Positions 1 to 11,302 of a stretch of DNA of 64,000 nt are shown piece by piece. Location: contig NW_020170389.1 of NCBI RefSeq assembly GCF_000524195.1, positions 493,010-557,009 of the forward strand, read 5' to 3'. The translations under genes were made by a program, and so were the position numbers. Under the pieces are notes generated by a model. The model saw nothing but the letters and a program-made list of their open reading frames with translations. It was not told the origin of the DNA and did no database searches. Positions within the stretch are counted from its first letter, which is position 1, and the number at the start of each line of letters is the position of its first letter. Origin of the DNA: Echinococcus granulosus. Taxonomy: Eukaryota; Platyhelminthes; Cestoda; Cyclophyllidea; Taeniidae.

Positions 1-3000
1 CGGGAGAAGAAGCTACGCGGACGTGGAGTAGTGTGGGAACAGTCGGAAGCGCCGCGATAACACTTACAGCAGTACGTAGCTGCGGCGACCTCCCCGCATG
101 TGCAGGGCGGAAATGCGCTATATGACGTGGGGATGGCTTCATCGGCGGAAAGAAGGAGTATCACTCCATCGAAGACGTCCGGTGATCGCCGTGGATTTAT
201 AGCCAGCGCTAAAAGCTGTAAATTCGAATATTTGTGCCATAAAAGAAACTCGTAAGAGAAGCTTTAAAACTCGGACATGTATCAAATAAATTAAATTTGA
301 CGTCTACTGACCCAACCGCCTTTGTGTTGAAGCCTACCACATGCCAGCCCATCCTCAACAATGAAACCAAAAAATCAGGAAGGCGCTTGATCGGACGAGA
401 GATTAAATGTCAGTGAAGTAATTTGCATTACTTTTTTTCTAAATTTACTGCAAATTTGTTATGGGTTGCACGCTTAGTGAAAGTAGGTGAAAAATCATAA
501 AATCGAAGTTTTGATATCACAGGTAATGTCGCCTGGACGCTAGGCATCGGTGCATACACAAGCACCAACTGCTAGCTTAGGCGCACAAGCTCACATTGGT
601 GTTCGAAGGTTTAACTCCTGCTTAAAAAAACCTAACTACGATGTTTTAGTGTCGAAATGGCATCATCCTCAGACATGGATGTCAGCAGATGAGTGGAGTG
701 ACGTAACAGGTTGGATTTTTTAAAAAAAGAGATTCGTCCCTCAATTTAAAGAGTAAGTTGAGTCGATAATATTTAGAAAATAAATAATTGTGTCAAGGCC
801 CACTTCTTGAAGTCGACATTACGAATGTTTAGCATCTGATTCAAAGGCACAAATCGGCAATTCAAGTCTATCTCATGCTCCTCCTTCAAACATAATTTGA
901 ACAGACTAACACAGTGCGGACAGCCCAAAAAGTCAATTAACGAACTGTTCATCTGATGAGGGTGTGGCTAATGAATGCGTAGTGTAGCGTCAATGCCTTA
1001 TGAATTTTCGTCATAAAGGATGACTTCAACCTTTTTTCATGATTAAGCCACGATAGAGACTTAAATTGGAACTAAGATGGTTGCTAATCAACCAAAAGCA
1101 AGCGCAGTAGGAGTGGATGCATCCATTTCAAACAATATTAAAGGATTTGAAACAACTTGATGAAGTTAAAGTTAAACGCAAAGGAATCTGAAACGCGTAT
1201 TCACTAAAAAACCCACTACAAACAAGCGAAGTTGACGAAGAGAAAAGCTTACGATTAAGAAATCCATATCGGTCAAGCGAAATAAGAATAGGTGAACAAG
1301 TGCTTCCCACTCACATGACCCAAAGGCGATGAAACTAGAAACTCTTGCAATGTACAAAGACTAGCCAATCACATATTTCAGATCATATAAACTCATGTAG
1401 AAACAGTAAAGTTACCTCATGATGTGAGAGGAAGGAAGCCTGTACAGTACCCAAGACAGGAGAGATCACAGAGTCGCCAATGACGGAGGTTAGTAAAGTA
1501 TCCACAGGTGTGAGAATAGTTGAAGCAAGAGGCCATGAGCAGACGAGGTTCTGTGTGGCACGGGAAGGGGAGGACGGGGATGTGAGCAAACTGGGGCTAG
1601 TGACACCTTCAGGCACAAACCCAGCCGCCCGAAAGAGATTAATGCCAGCGTTGGCAGCTACTACGTCCGTGCACACTGCACACACCGCCACGGACAGCCG
1701 TTTATCCCCCTGTCCGAGAACGCAGGAGAGGTGGCTAGAAAAGCTGTTCTGCGCCTCCCCCACACTCCACTCCGTGCTGGAACAGAGGCTCTCAAATACC
1801 GCGTCTATGCATCGATCGGTCTGATAAGCCGGACAGTGTGGTAGAGGGAAGGTGAGTTGAAGCGAGTCTTGCTGGTTCATGAAGGAGCAAGAGTAGTGCC
1901 GGTGTATCGTGCCTCGCGGTAATAACAGTGTCGAGGCCTCAGTTTGAGAAACTCGATGCAATAGGATGTCGAGATGACCGGCGAGGCAGGTCTGGCGTTC
2001 GCTTGGCATATAATCCATGGCATGATAGCGACTATCCGAGGCGATGCAGTTTTTTATTATCCCCAGCTGTTGTTCCTTTGCGCCACGAGGTGGAGCGAGT
2101 ACTGCACACAGTCGAATATCCGCAGGAGGTAGCTGGACAGATCGTAGAGGGATGGTGAGCGGTTCACTGACAGGTGAGATCGGCCGGCTACGATTCGGTT
2201 CGGAACGAGGCTGAGGCGCCGTGTTAGGTGGTACCTGACGAAACGACGACGACGCCATCGCGAAAAAGGTATCACCAAGGCAATTCAAATAGGCAGAAGC
2301 AGCACGAATAAACTGAGGAAGACTTTCAAGTAGCAGATCGAGGAATTCTTCACGAGTATTTAGGCGAAGACACTCCTGAAACTTTTGGTAGACCTCAAGC
2401 TGATCTTCCTGACTGAGAACAGAGGTTGGTTGGACGCGGGAGAGCTGTTCATGATCGAATGACTGACCAGGCAGTATAGACGCGAAACAGTCACTAGCGT
2501 TACTATTAGCCTGACACTTCAAGAGAGACTCCTCAAAGATTGACATATTAGTAGCCCAGGATTCAGCAAAGACAAGCGACTTCAAAGACTCAATGAATGG
2601 GGAATCTCCATTGTCTGGAGGTTCTTTAATTGCCAACGCGAAGGGGATTCGAGAGTCGTCACCTTGGAAGTTTCGACGGGTGCTGCAGCGTTGAATCGAT
2701 TTATCATCTGTCAACTCCTCACTTACAAAAAATTGGTCAAACCGGGAATGCGCACGCAAACGTTGAAGGAGTTCCTTTGGAGATCTAATAGTAAACGTCA
2801 ATAAATCAACACAAAGTGCAATGCACAGACAGGTAAGAAACAAGTGAAAATAAGCAGTTTCAAATGCAATCTGGGTGAAGATATCAAGGTCTGCAGAATG
2901 ATAAAAGATCAATTGATAATAATGAGTTCAACCTCGATAGAAAAGCGATTTCTAGGAAGGCACATATTATTAAATTGAAATCTTTATTACAAATACATGC

Positions 3001-4316
3001 TTTTTACGAACCTCTACACGCTAATATTCACTTACAGTTAACTCTAACTTTCGGACAACCAAGGTAAATAGACAAGCGTACTTATTGGTGACTGGACCAA
3101 CATAAAGCAGCATGGTTGAGAGTGCCTCAGGCAGTTTTGCCATGTGTCGTCGCTTTGTCTCCGTTTTTCGCTGCGCGGTAAATTGTTCAAAAGTCTCCCT
3201 AGCGACATCCGAACCCCAGAGATCAATGAATCTCGCCACGTCGCCCTGATGACTGTATCGCGAAAGGAATGTCGGCCAGTCGGTAAGAAAGCCAGCTGGA
3301 GACAGTGACACCCTGTTTACAAAAGCCTCTCGCAGACGCCTCTGATGTTCGTCCTGCTCCCTAGTTGCTTCCTGATAAGACAGGAGTTTGAGTTTTGCAG
3401 ATCGTGACTTGCTGCTATTGCTACTGTTCTCCAACAACCGAGCTAGTGTTAGGAAAGCCAGCTCCACGTTGATATTTCTGTGTGCTGACGCTTCGACAAG
3501 GGGAATTTTCCGGAAATCCGCCGACTTTTGAAGGAACTGAGTCACATTAGAGAGACATTGTTCGTCAACGATGTCTCGCTTTGCAGTGACTACAACAACA
3601 GGTTTTTTGCGTTTGGAAATTAGACTGAGGATATCGGTGAGAAAGGTGAGCTGTTGCTGTTGAAGGTTGGGGACGTCATGACACGAGGCACGTCGGCTCA
3701 CGTCGTAGATGACCAGGAAGCCGTGAACTTCAAGAGGGCCCATATGAGGGAAGTACTCCTGCTTGTAACGTTCTTCGTGTCCAATTTGGTCGATGCAGTA
3801 GTAGCGCAACTTTCCAGGAGAGCAAACCTTCGTGGCGGTACTACGGAGAATGTAGTCATGCAGGCGGTTGGATGAATGCAAGTCCTTGAACAGAAAAGGA
3901 GCGAAATTGGTGGTGCTAGAGATTCCAGACACTGTAACAGCGTTGGTTGAGTGGGAGGAGTACGAGACGGAGCAGGAGTTAGAAGGGATGGAGGGACTTT
4001 TGGGAGAGAAAGGGAGGGAAGTAGCATCACTAATAAACTCAGTCTGTTCTATCACACAGAATCGAACACTAGTCTCGTCATCTAGGCGACGTGTGACAGT
4101 GCCCCAATACAACCAGTGGTCGGAGTTGACAACCGGTTTGCGAAATTCCACCTCACTGAGTACTGACGGGTGGCCCTCTTGGTACCAGTCAGGATGGGAG
4201 TAGACAAATCGATTGCAGAAGCATGACTTCCCAGAGCGCGGATCACCAATAATACAGACGGTGTAAGTAGGGATGAGATCTGCGTCAGACTGGTGGGCAC
4301 CACTAGGAAAAGACAT
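1..4316 (-). CDS. p190 RhoGAP-like protein (ARHGAP35/ARHGAP5 family), 5' part; continues past the left edge
   Basis: Family role: a large cytosolic regulator that switches off Rho through a C-terminal RhoGAP domain, which would lie left of base 1. Exons read from the sequence: 4316-3082, 2784-1416, and a third from 215 leftwards, which may end at a strong GTAAGT donor (last exon base 68) or run off the window. Introns of 297 and 1200 nt keep phase. ATG 4316 is chosen because the N-terminal GTPase fold begins right after it. Seen: P-loop GDPRSGKS at residues 24-31, the SVLSEVEF and VVNSDHWLYWG segments, EQTEF, a G4-like VVVVTAKRD and a G5-like VEASAHRN; an FF domain at about 315-400; FF-type helices around 543-572; a pseudoGTPase pG1 from about 634 (DIRLCAVLAPP); and the start of pG2 from about 773, continued in exon 3 (FDGVILLLSADEA). 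The domain order matches vertebrate p190. The GTPase G4 reads TAKRD, not NKxD. Exon 3 and its end are the least certain parts. Confidence 0.85.
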
Positions 4317-7310
4317 ACTAAAGAGAAAATTTTGCTGCAAAAGGCAGTGACGGAAGTGGATAGAATTCCGGTGGCACCGTCTGGAGTTTGACCAGATACG
4401 GGTGGACGGGGGCTCGTTTTATCAGAAGTACAGAACCAGTGATAATTTCGGCTAGGAAAGCTGATATTCCTTGAAGCTGCTTCTGCCTCTGGCGTACTAA
4501 ATCCATTGCACTCGAGGAAAATTTGCGGGCTGGTCTTCGACATCCAGTACTGGTACTTGACACGCGCTGGTTGGCGCTAAATCAGGATGTCTGAAACAGC
4601 GGAACAAGCAGTAAGGGCGAGATTTGTTTATAAAATCAAGGCATAAATCACGCAAACTGATATAAGCGTTTGGTTTGCTGCCGTTAAACAAACGAGTAGA
4701 GTACTGCACAAGATAGGCATTTTGAAGGCTTCGCCTCAGTACCTAATTATTAAGTACATATGTGGTGAATAAATCTCCGATACCAAAGGCTTAAGTCAAA
4801 ACTAAGCACAAAGAAATACGTACCTAAAGAAACCTTTGAACAGGGCGGTTTAATTAGCCATGAAGAATCCGCAATTAGTAGTTGAAGAGGTATCTGGAAA
4901 AGACATTTAAAACATAAAAAGACCAGTCTTAAGTACATTCAGTCGGCACATAATAATGGGTGCCATCAACACATTACTATGAAGCTGCTCAATTACCACA
5001 ATTCAAAAAAGATGTAAATTGACTTGAATACGACAGCAATACGATATTTTGTAAAAGAATGCCCAAACAGCACATCAAACTTTGGAAGGGTGTAGAAGGA
5101 TTAATGCGCTTAAGCTAAATAAATCTAACCAGTTTATTCATGCGGAACATGTTCCGCCACGGGCAAGTGAAAGGCGAAAATCACAATATATGTAAACGCC
5201 CTAAACATCGAAAAGCAAAAGAAAACGACAAGTGATTTGCACCTTCTCCTTCTAACTATTCTTCCAAGTTCTTAAAGGAGTAAATCAGACTATGATGAAC
5301 GCCAAGCATGACTAAAATGAGGCCGCATTAAGTTATGATAAGTCCTTACGATGAAAATTGACAACAGATTTCCAGTTAATACAACTGTCTTTAGTAATGC
5401 GGAGTCAACCAGAGGCAGTGTGAGGATATGTAGCATTGTTGCAAGAAATAATACGGAAATGCACATTTGTCAAGGTTCAAGAGAGAGCATTATTGAAATG
5501 GAATAAAGTGATGGCTACCATACGAGTGTACGCATAAACGAACATAGAAATACCTTGTAATAAACGTATACGGGATTTAAATTAAACACGAAAGAATCCA
5601 ATTAATATTTCGTAAAATACCAATCATACCTTTAAGAAGCATTTGATATGCCTAAGGAAAAAAATAAGGTACTACTTGAACATAACGAACCACTATTTAC
5701 ATAGGAAAAGAAAGGTAGCACAGAAAGGCCGCTAACACCTTAGTCTGCAGGAGCGACCACTTAAACTTACCTAACGCCCTAAGTAGATTGTTTAACTAAA
5801 CCACGTATGGCCTTCAAAATAAATAATTCTGACACATCTCTTATACGGATTTACACTAGATTTAGGACCAAAATTTGATGCATAATACATCAGACTATTT
5901 AAAAATTTATGTAAATTAAAAGCAAGGAAGTGGGACAACGCGTAAAGGGGGATTAAGTGGTGCGATAGAAATGCAGCAAAATCAACATCGGGAGAGATAG
6001 TTTGCAGACACCTAGGGGTGATGCCTACAACCCATTTTTTTCACTGTTTATATGGCTGTCACTAATTAAAGGTGCCCAAATAAACTTTAAAAGTATGGCC
6101 GCTGTAGTCATATTTAATACAGAGTTTATGGGCGTATTACAATCACGAATGCGAATAAGCTTTAGCGATATGGGAGAATAAAATGCCACTGTGAATTCCT
6201 CGAAAAACTTTTTTTCTGTTTGGTAATGATAACGATTCAATTAGGGTATCTCTTACGTGTAAGGAAAGACTTAGAGAATCGAAGATACAGGAAGAATACA
6301 CAAAACGGCCCGACTTTTGAACGGTATTCAGTGTTGGTACTTGAAAATAAAATTAATCAGCCTACGCAAAACAATACAGCTTTTTGAAATTAAGTTTAGG
6401 CCTTCCTACCATCTGTTTAAGAAGAAATGATCCGATTTATAAGACTTCCAAACAGACGTCTCCCAAGTTATTGCATTTCGAAAAAAAAGTGTTGTGTACG
6501 TCAGTTGTTTGCTTAGCGGTCAGTTCTGGTGAAGAATTGCTTTGCTTTGCTACTTTATCTCGACGGTTTGGCTGACCCAGATGAATATATGTTCTCTTCG
6601 AGTATTATGTCTTATCCAGTCTCAAAGGGAATTTTGGTGTGCTACAGGTTTCTTATTAAGTCTGCAGAGCCCCGAGTTTAGTGCGTAATGGCTCTAATTT
6701 TTGCAATTCGTTCCTTCAATTCACAGGTTATCTAAGGAGTCCTTAGGCACCCGTTTTACTATGCCCAGAATTTGCTGGTAAACATTTTTATTAGAAAAGC
6801 GGGAATGAAAGTGGCCCTCTTTTGCAAGGTTTGACAAGTTATCTGCAATTGATTTCGGTGAGCTTGCTCTACTTTTGCTAGGAATAATTTGCCTACATTT
6901 AACTGAAGGATTGCATTTAGAATACGGTCCGATTTATGCGAGAAACCTCGTCCTACCCAACTCTAAGTGAGAAAATTAGCCTTAGATATTATTCTCACAG
7001 TGACCATATCATAATTCATAAGGTGTGCTGCTAGTGCAATCTATAAATTTCGAAATAATAATTAGTGTGTAAAATATTCCTTGCTCTTACACATTTGTGT
7101 TGCAGGGGACTTTTGACTTCAAAATCGTTAGGAAATAATTAATTGTTTGACACACTGTTCGGCCTTCATTTTTTTAGTATTTGAAGGTGTTAACATCTTG
7201 CAATTAAAATTCACCATTTAAATACACTTAAATAAAACAGGCGTTCAATTGGCTTGCGCCCACCTCGTACTTCGTGACGCCACTGACGCCTTCGTGGCTT
7301 GCCTTTACTC
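4317..7310. other. Intergenic spacer between the divergent p190RhoGAP-like and PDHB genes
   Basis: AT-rich and broken by stops in all frames. The left end holds the p190 5' leader: a pyrimidine-rich CTTTAG on the minus strand just before ATG 4316 could be a splice acceptor for a non-coding first exon. A short plus-strand frame at 4587 (MSETAEQA followed by GTAAGG) resembles a first exon, but no partner exon was found. The last 50 bases before 7311 are GC-richer and are probably the PDHB leader. No repeat or RNA gene was recognised. Confidence 0.5.
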
Positions 7311-8672
7311 ATGATGCTCGCTACTGCTACGACCTCAAAGGTAATAAGTCTTTTTGTCGCAAATTTGTAGTTTACTCGTTCCTTTTTACGAAGTGGGCGA
7401 TTTATGTCCACGTCACAAAGCCTTCTTGCCGGGAAAATGACTGTTCGGGAGGCCATTAATAGTGCCCTGAAGGAGGAAATTGAGAGAGACAAGAATGTTT
7501 TCATCTTGGGCGAGGAGGTCGCTCAGTATGACGGTGCCTACAAGGTCTGAATAATCTCATCTTTTAACTCAGTTCTAGGTCACCAAAAATTTGTGGAGGA
7601 CTTTCGGCGACGATCGAGTAATAGATACTCCCATTTCTGAAATGGGTTTCACCGGGATCGCCGTTGGCGCCGCCATGGCCGGCTCACGACCAGTTTGTGA
7701 ATTTATGACTTTTAATTTTGCTATGCAAGCCATTGATCAAATTATCAACTCCGCTGCGAAAACTCACTATATGTCCAATGGGCGGGTTTGTTGAATGTCT
7801 TGTAAAATACCTGCATGATAGAGTGGCATCTTATTGTCTATCCTCATTCTTCACGCAGGTAAACGTTCCGGTCCTTTTCCGTGGTGGCAATGGTGCAGCT
7901 GCTGGTGTGGCCGCCCAACACAGTCAAGACTACGCTGCTTGGTATGCTTCCTGCCCTGGCCTCAAGGTTGTCGCGCCTTACAGCACTGAAGACGCAAGGG
8001 GTCTTACCAAGGCCGGTATTCGTGACGATGACCCAGGTGGGTAACTTTTTTTGCAAAGCTTTTGTGGTTTTACAGACAGTTTTCGAATTCCCTCATGCAA
8101 CATTTAGTTGTATCCCTGGAAAATGAATTGATGTATGGCGTCGCTATGGACACCTCCGACGAAGCCATGCATCCCGACTTTTTGATTCCTTTTGGGAAGG
8201 CTAAAATCGAAAGGGAGGGCTCTGATGTCACCCTTGTTTCCTACTCTATCAGCGTTGGTGACTGCCTTGAAGCTGCCGATCAACTGGCCAAGGAGGGCAT
8301 AAATTGCGAGGTAATTAACCTTCGCAGCCTTCGTCCCATTGATGATGAATGCATTTTTAACTCGGTGAAAAAGACCCATCACCTTGTAACAGTGGATCGT
8401 GCATGGCCGTCGTGTGGTATTGGCGCTGAAATCTGTGCCAGAATTATGGAGAGTGAGTATTGCGTTTATTCACCTTGACTTTCATTTAAAACTTGGGATT
8501 CTTTAAAATTGTCTCGTGCTTAGGTGAAACGTTCTTCCACCTGGACGCACCTGTCTACCGCGTGACCGGCGCTGATGTTCCCATGCCTTATGCTGGATGT
8601 TTGGAGGCTGCGTGCACCTCGCATGCCTCCAACATCATAACTACTGTGAAAAAGGTTCTCAATCGCCGCTAA
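7311..8672 (+). CDS. PDHB: Pyruvate dehydrogenase E1 component subunit beta, mitochondrial
   Basis: Beta subunit of the alpha2-beta2 E1 enzyme, which decarboxylates pyruvate with thiamine diphosphate in the mitochondrial matrix and passes the acetyl group to E2. Six exons: 7311-7340, 7371-7544, 7579-7785, 7859-8036, 8108-8452, 8524-8672; introns 30, 34, 73, 71 and 71 nt, all GT-AG and phase-consistent. The joined protein is 360 residues (human 359). The first 22 or so residues are rich in Arg, Ser and Thr without acids ([10 protein letters not shown]), a typical matrix-targeting peptide that needs the 30-nt intron to be removed. Conserved blocks follow: [12 protein letters not shown] at about 57-68 (cofactor-site Glu), [55 protein letters not shown] and [11 protein letters not shown]. 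The protein stops at NRR-taa. Nothing is missing, so the gene should be functional. Confidence 0.96.
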
Positions 8673-8773
8673 AACCACGAAAACCAAAGGGGAATCGTCC
8701 AGTAGTATCTTCTATTCACTTTTGGTGTATGTAGCTCTTTGCCATCATTTCTGGGCTTCTGAAGCCTTTTTTG

Positions 8774-8779
8774 AATAAA
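8774..8779 (+). terminator. AATAAA polyadenylation signal of PDHB
   Basis: A canonical AATAAA lies about 100 bases after the PDHB stop codon, in a T-rich context. This spacing is normal for a 3' UTR end. Confidence 0.7.
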
Positions 8780-11302
8780 TGATCTTTCTCCATAACTCAG
8801 TGCTGGACACCGTAGTTAAGTGCTTTAGTGGTTTGTTTTCATTGCATTAACTGTGAGCCATAGCACGCTCCGTTTAGCAGCACGATCGCTCGCTTAAAGG
8901 GGTGCGGTGATGTTTTGCCGCGTTCTACTTGCCACGAAGACGCGGACATCTTTACTAGGTTCCATATGCTGACAACGTTACCGGGATGTTTGCCTTAACA
9001 CTCAGTTTATCATTTCTAGCCATGTGGGGTCAAAATTAATGCGATGTTGGTCGTCCAAAAGGCTAGGGTCACGAGTTTTAGATTTGGGTCGTGCGCATAG
9101 GTGGGCGTGGGGCCAACGGATATCGTCAACTTCCAGTGGCTCTGTTTGGAATGGCTGAAGCGGGTTTGCCAAGCTCCTCGCGAGCACGTTCGCGAAGTTG
9201 GGGATGGCTCGTAATCACAAAGGAGTGGGTGGGAGTTTAGGTGTGCTTATTTTACAGGACGCCAAATTTTGTCGTTTTATAATGATGCTGTCAAGCCCAC
9301 TTTCAAGCGGAGATTTGCCAAGTGGTGTAAACATCCCTGGGTAATTTATGGGAAAGTTGGAGGTAAAGCCAACTGCATTTTAGGTGTTGCATGATTCGAC
9401 GATGGCTAGTGTTCCACGAATTTCGTGATAAAAGTGATTTAACTAGATTTTAGGTTCCTGAAAATGTTTCTCTAGTGTGAAGTCCTATATTTAGGTAATT
9501 TTGTATATCATAGAATTTAACTCAGCACAAGAAATACTTCGAGAGCTTAAAAACGAACACGTGGATTTTTTTGAGTATCCTCAATGCGAATCGGTTGAAT
9601 GCATTTCAAAGGTTTTACATATTTGAGTCAAAATTATCGTTTAGTGTGCAATATTAACACATATTTAAAATACCTTAATGGATTCTAGATTGTCGAAATT
9701 CCAACTTTAACTTATTTATAGGTCGTGGAATAATAAAGGCCTAGTTATGAATAACTCGGTTACGATGCATAGGTGTGTATTATGTGCAGCTACACGCTTA
9801 GTACAGCGTGGAGATGTGTATGCGCAGTACGAGTTGATCCTATTCACCCCTTTGTGCGTCGAGCAAAGGAGGCCCTCGAAAAAGACACATGGAGATTACT
9901 TCGAAAGAAAGATCATGCCTCACGCCTCGCTTGAGGTTTTTTTCTAAAAAAAATAAAGAGCTTGCTCTTGACATTTTCAAAATGCGCAAAGGAGTTGGAC
10001 CCACGTACGGTTCAATTTCCAAAAAGGGACTCGGAAGTCCGCATTTAATTGTGACAAAGAAATTATTTTTTTTCAAATGCTTAACAATCAACTGCTCTTA
10101 GATCGGTGGATATGAAGATGCTGATTTCTACACTAAGATTTAGCATAACGCGCAATTTTACTGTCAAGAGAACGTACGGAGTCAACATCATCATGTCCTA
10201 CTGGCGCCTCCCTTCTAGATTCCTCACCGTCCGTCGGTTTGTGATGTCCGGGTTTTGGATATGGATTTTCAATGAAGTCGCTAGATATAACATAGAATTT
10301 GACATAGATTGCCATGTACGGTAAAATTAATGCTACCAATCGTAACTAGACGATCCTAGAAAAAATAGAATGTTCATATACTTACAATTTTCGCGAAAAT
10401 ACGCATTCAGCACTGCTCCTCAAACCAGAATAATTAAATACGGACTATTATAACTTCTCAGCCATATGTGATTATCCTGCCGCATAGTAGGTTTCAGGAC
10501 GTATACGTGCTTTCATTCGAAGATGCACGGTATTTTAAAAAACCCAAGTATTTACGCATTAAAAGTCTAAAGCACTTCATTACCGAAATGTCAGCTTCGC
10601 CTTTTGCTGACGCTATAAGACAACTGATGCGCCGTCCACGCGCCGGAGCCCGGGCGCAATTGCCCATGCGCCACACTTCGGTGGCACTTGTACCTGCGCC
10701 GGGCAAGGTGCAATGCTTCTGGGCTAAATTTGAATTCGCTATTAGAGCCTCAACTAATCCACTCTAAAACCACCACCCATCATGTAATTTTACCTCATGG
10801 CCAAGATCGTCATGTTGCTCTTAGTTATTCAAACATGACGATAAAAATCCCCAAACTTGAGGCGTACGTAATTATCTATCGGAAATTTTGGAAAATTGTG
10901 ATTCAAAATGACAATATTCAGTGTGAAGTTAAGATAGAACCGCTAGAGTTTTCGATTCCTCTCCAACTTGGTGTAGGTGAATATTTCATGTGAATTGCCT
11001 CAAACTGAATTAACTAACCCACCAGTATAAATCAGGTTTCCAAGTAAGAAAGCATTGTGTTGAGACTTCCAGATTAGGATTGTACCATCGAATTCCCTTT
11101 TAATAGCTAAATTTGTCAATAAGAGTCGTACATTATTCAACGAGAGGAATATCAGCTGCAGTATTAACAGATAGCCCCAAAAATCATACCGTGAATAAAC
11201 GCCTGAGTAAACAAAATCTGACCTAAAAGGACATAGGGTCAGGAAAAACCACAGAACAAGCTTTTATCTCTTTGGCTGGTAGTGTGAGTGGGTTTTGTAT
11301 TC
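8780..11302. other. Spacer between PDHB and the LRRC74-like gene (3' ends facing each other)
   Basis: Mostly AT-rich. Two GC-richer islands stand out: about 8860-9240, with partly open frames on both strands (minus-strand frame 9187-9002), and about 10590-10740. Neither shows a protein family I recognise; both may be decayed interspersed repeats. Open frames around 9889-10101 and 10106-10324 lack any recognisable domain and overlap equally long frames on the other strand, so they are not called as genes. Confidence 0.4.

Noticed and set aside
1480..1824. Plus-strand 114-codon frame opposite the p190 gene
   Set aside because: It is antisense to a confidently assigned coding exon, with no family and no flanking signals.
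4587..4643. Short plus-strand frame MSETAEQAVRARF... upstream of p190RhoGAP
   Set aside because: Only 19 codons; a GTAAGG donor is present but no downstream exon could be linked.
7591..7794. Separate small genes within the PDHB region
   Set aside because: All plus-strand frames from 7311 to 8672 are exons of one PDHB gene; the others are shadows.
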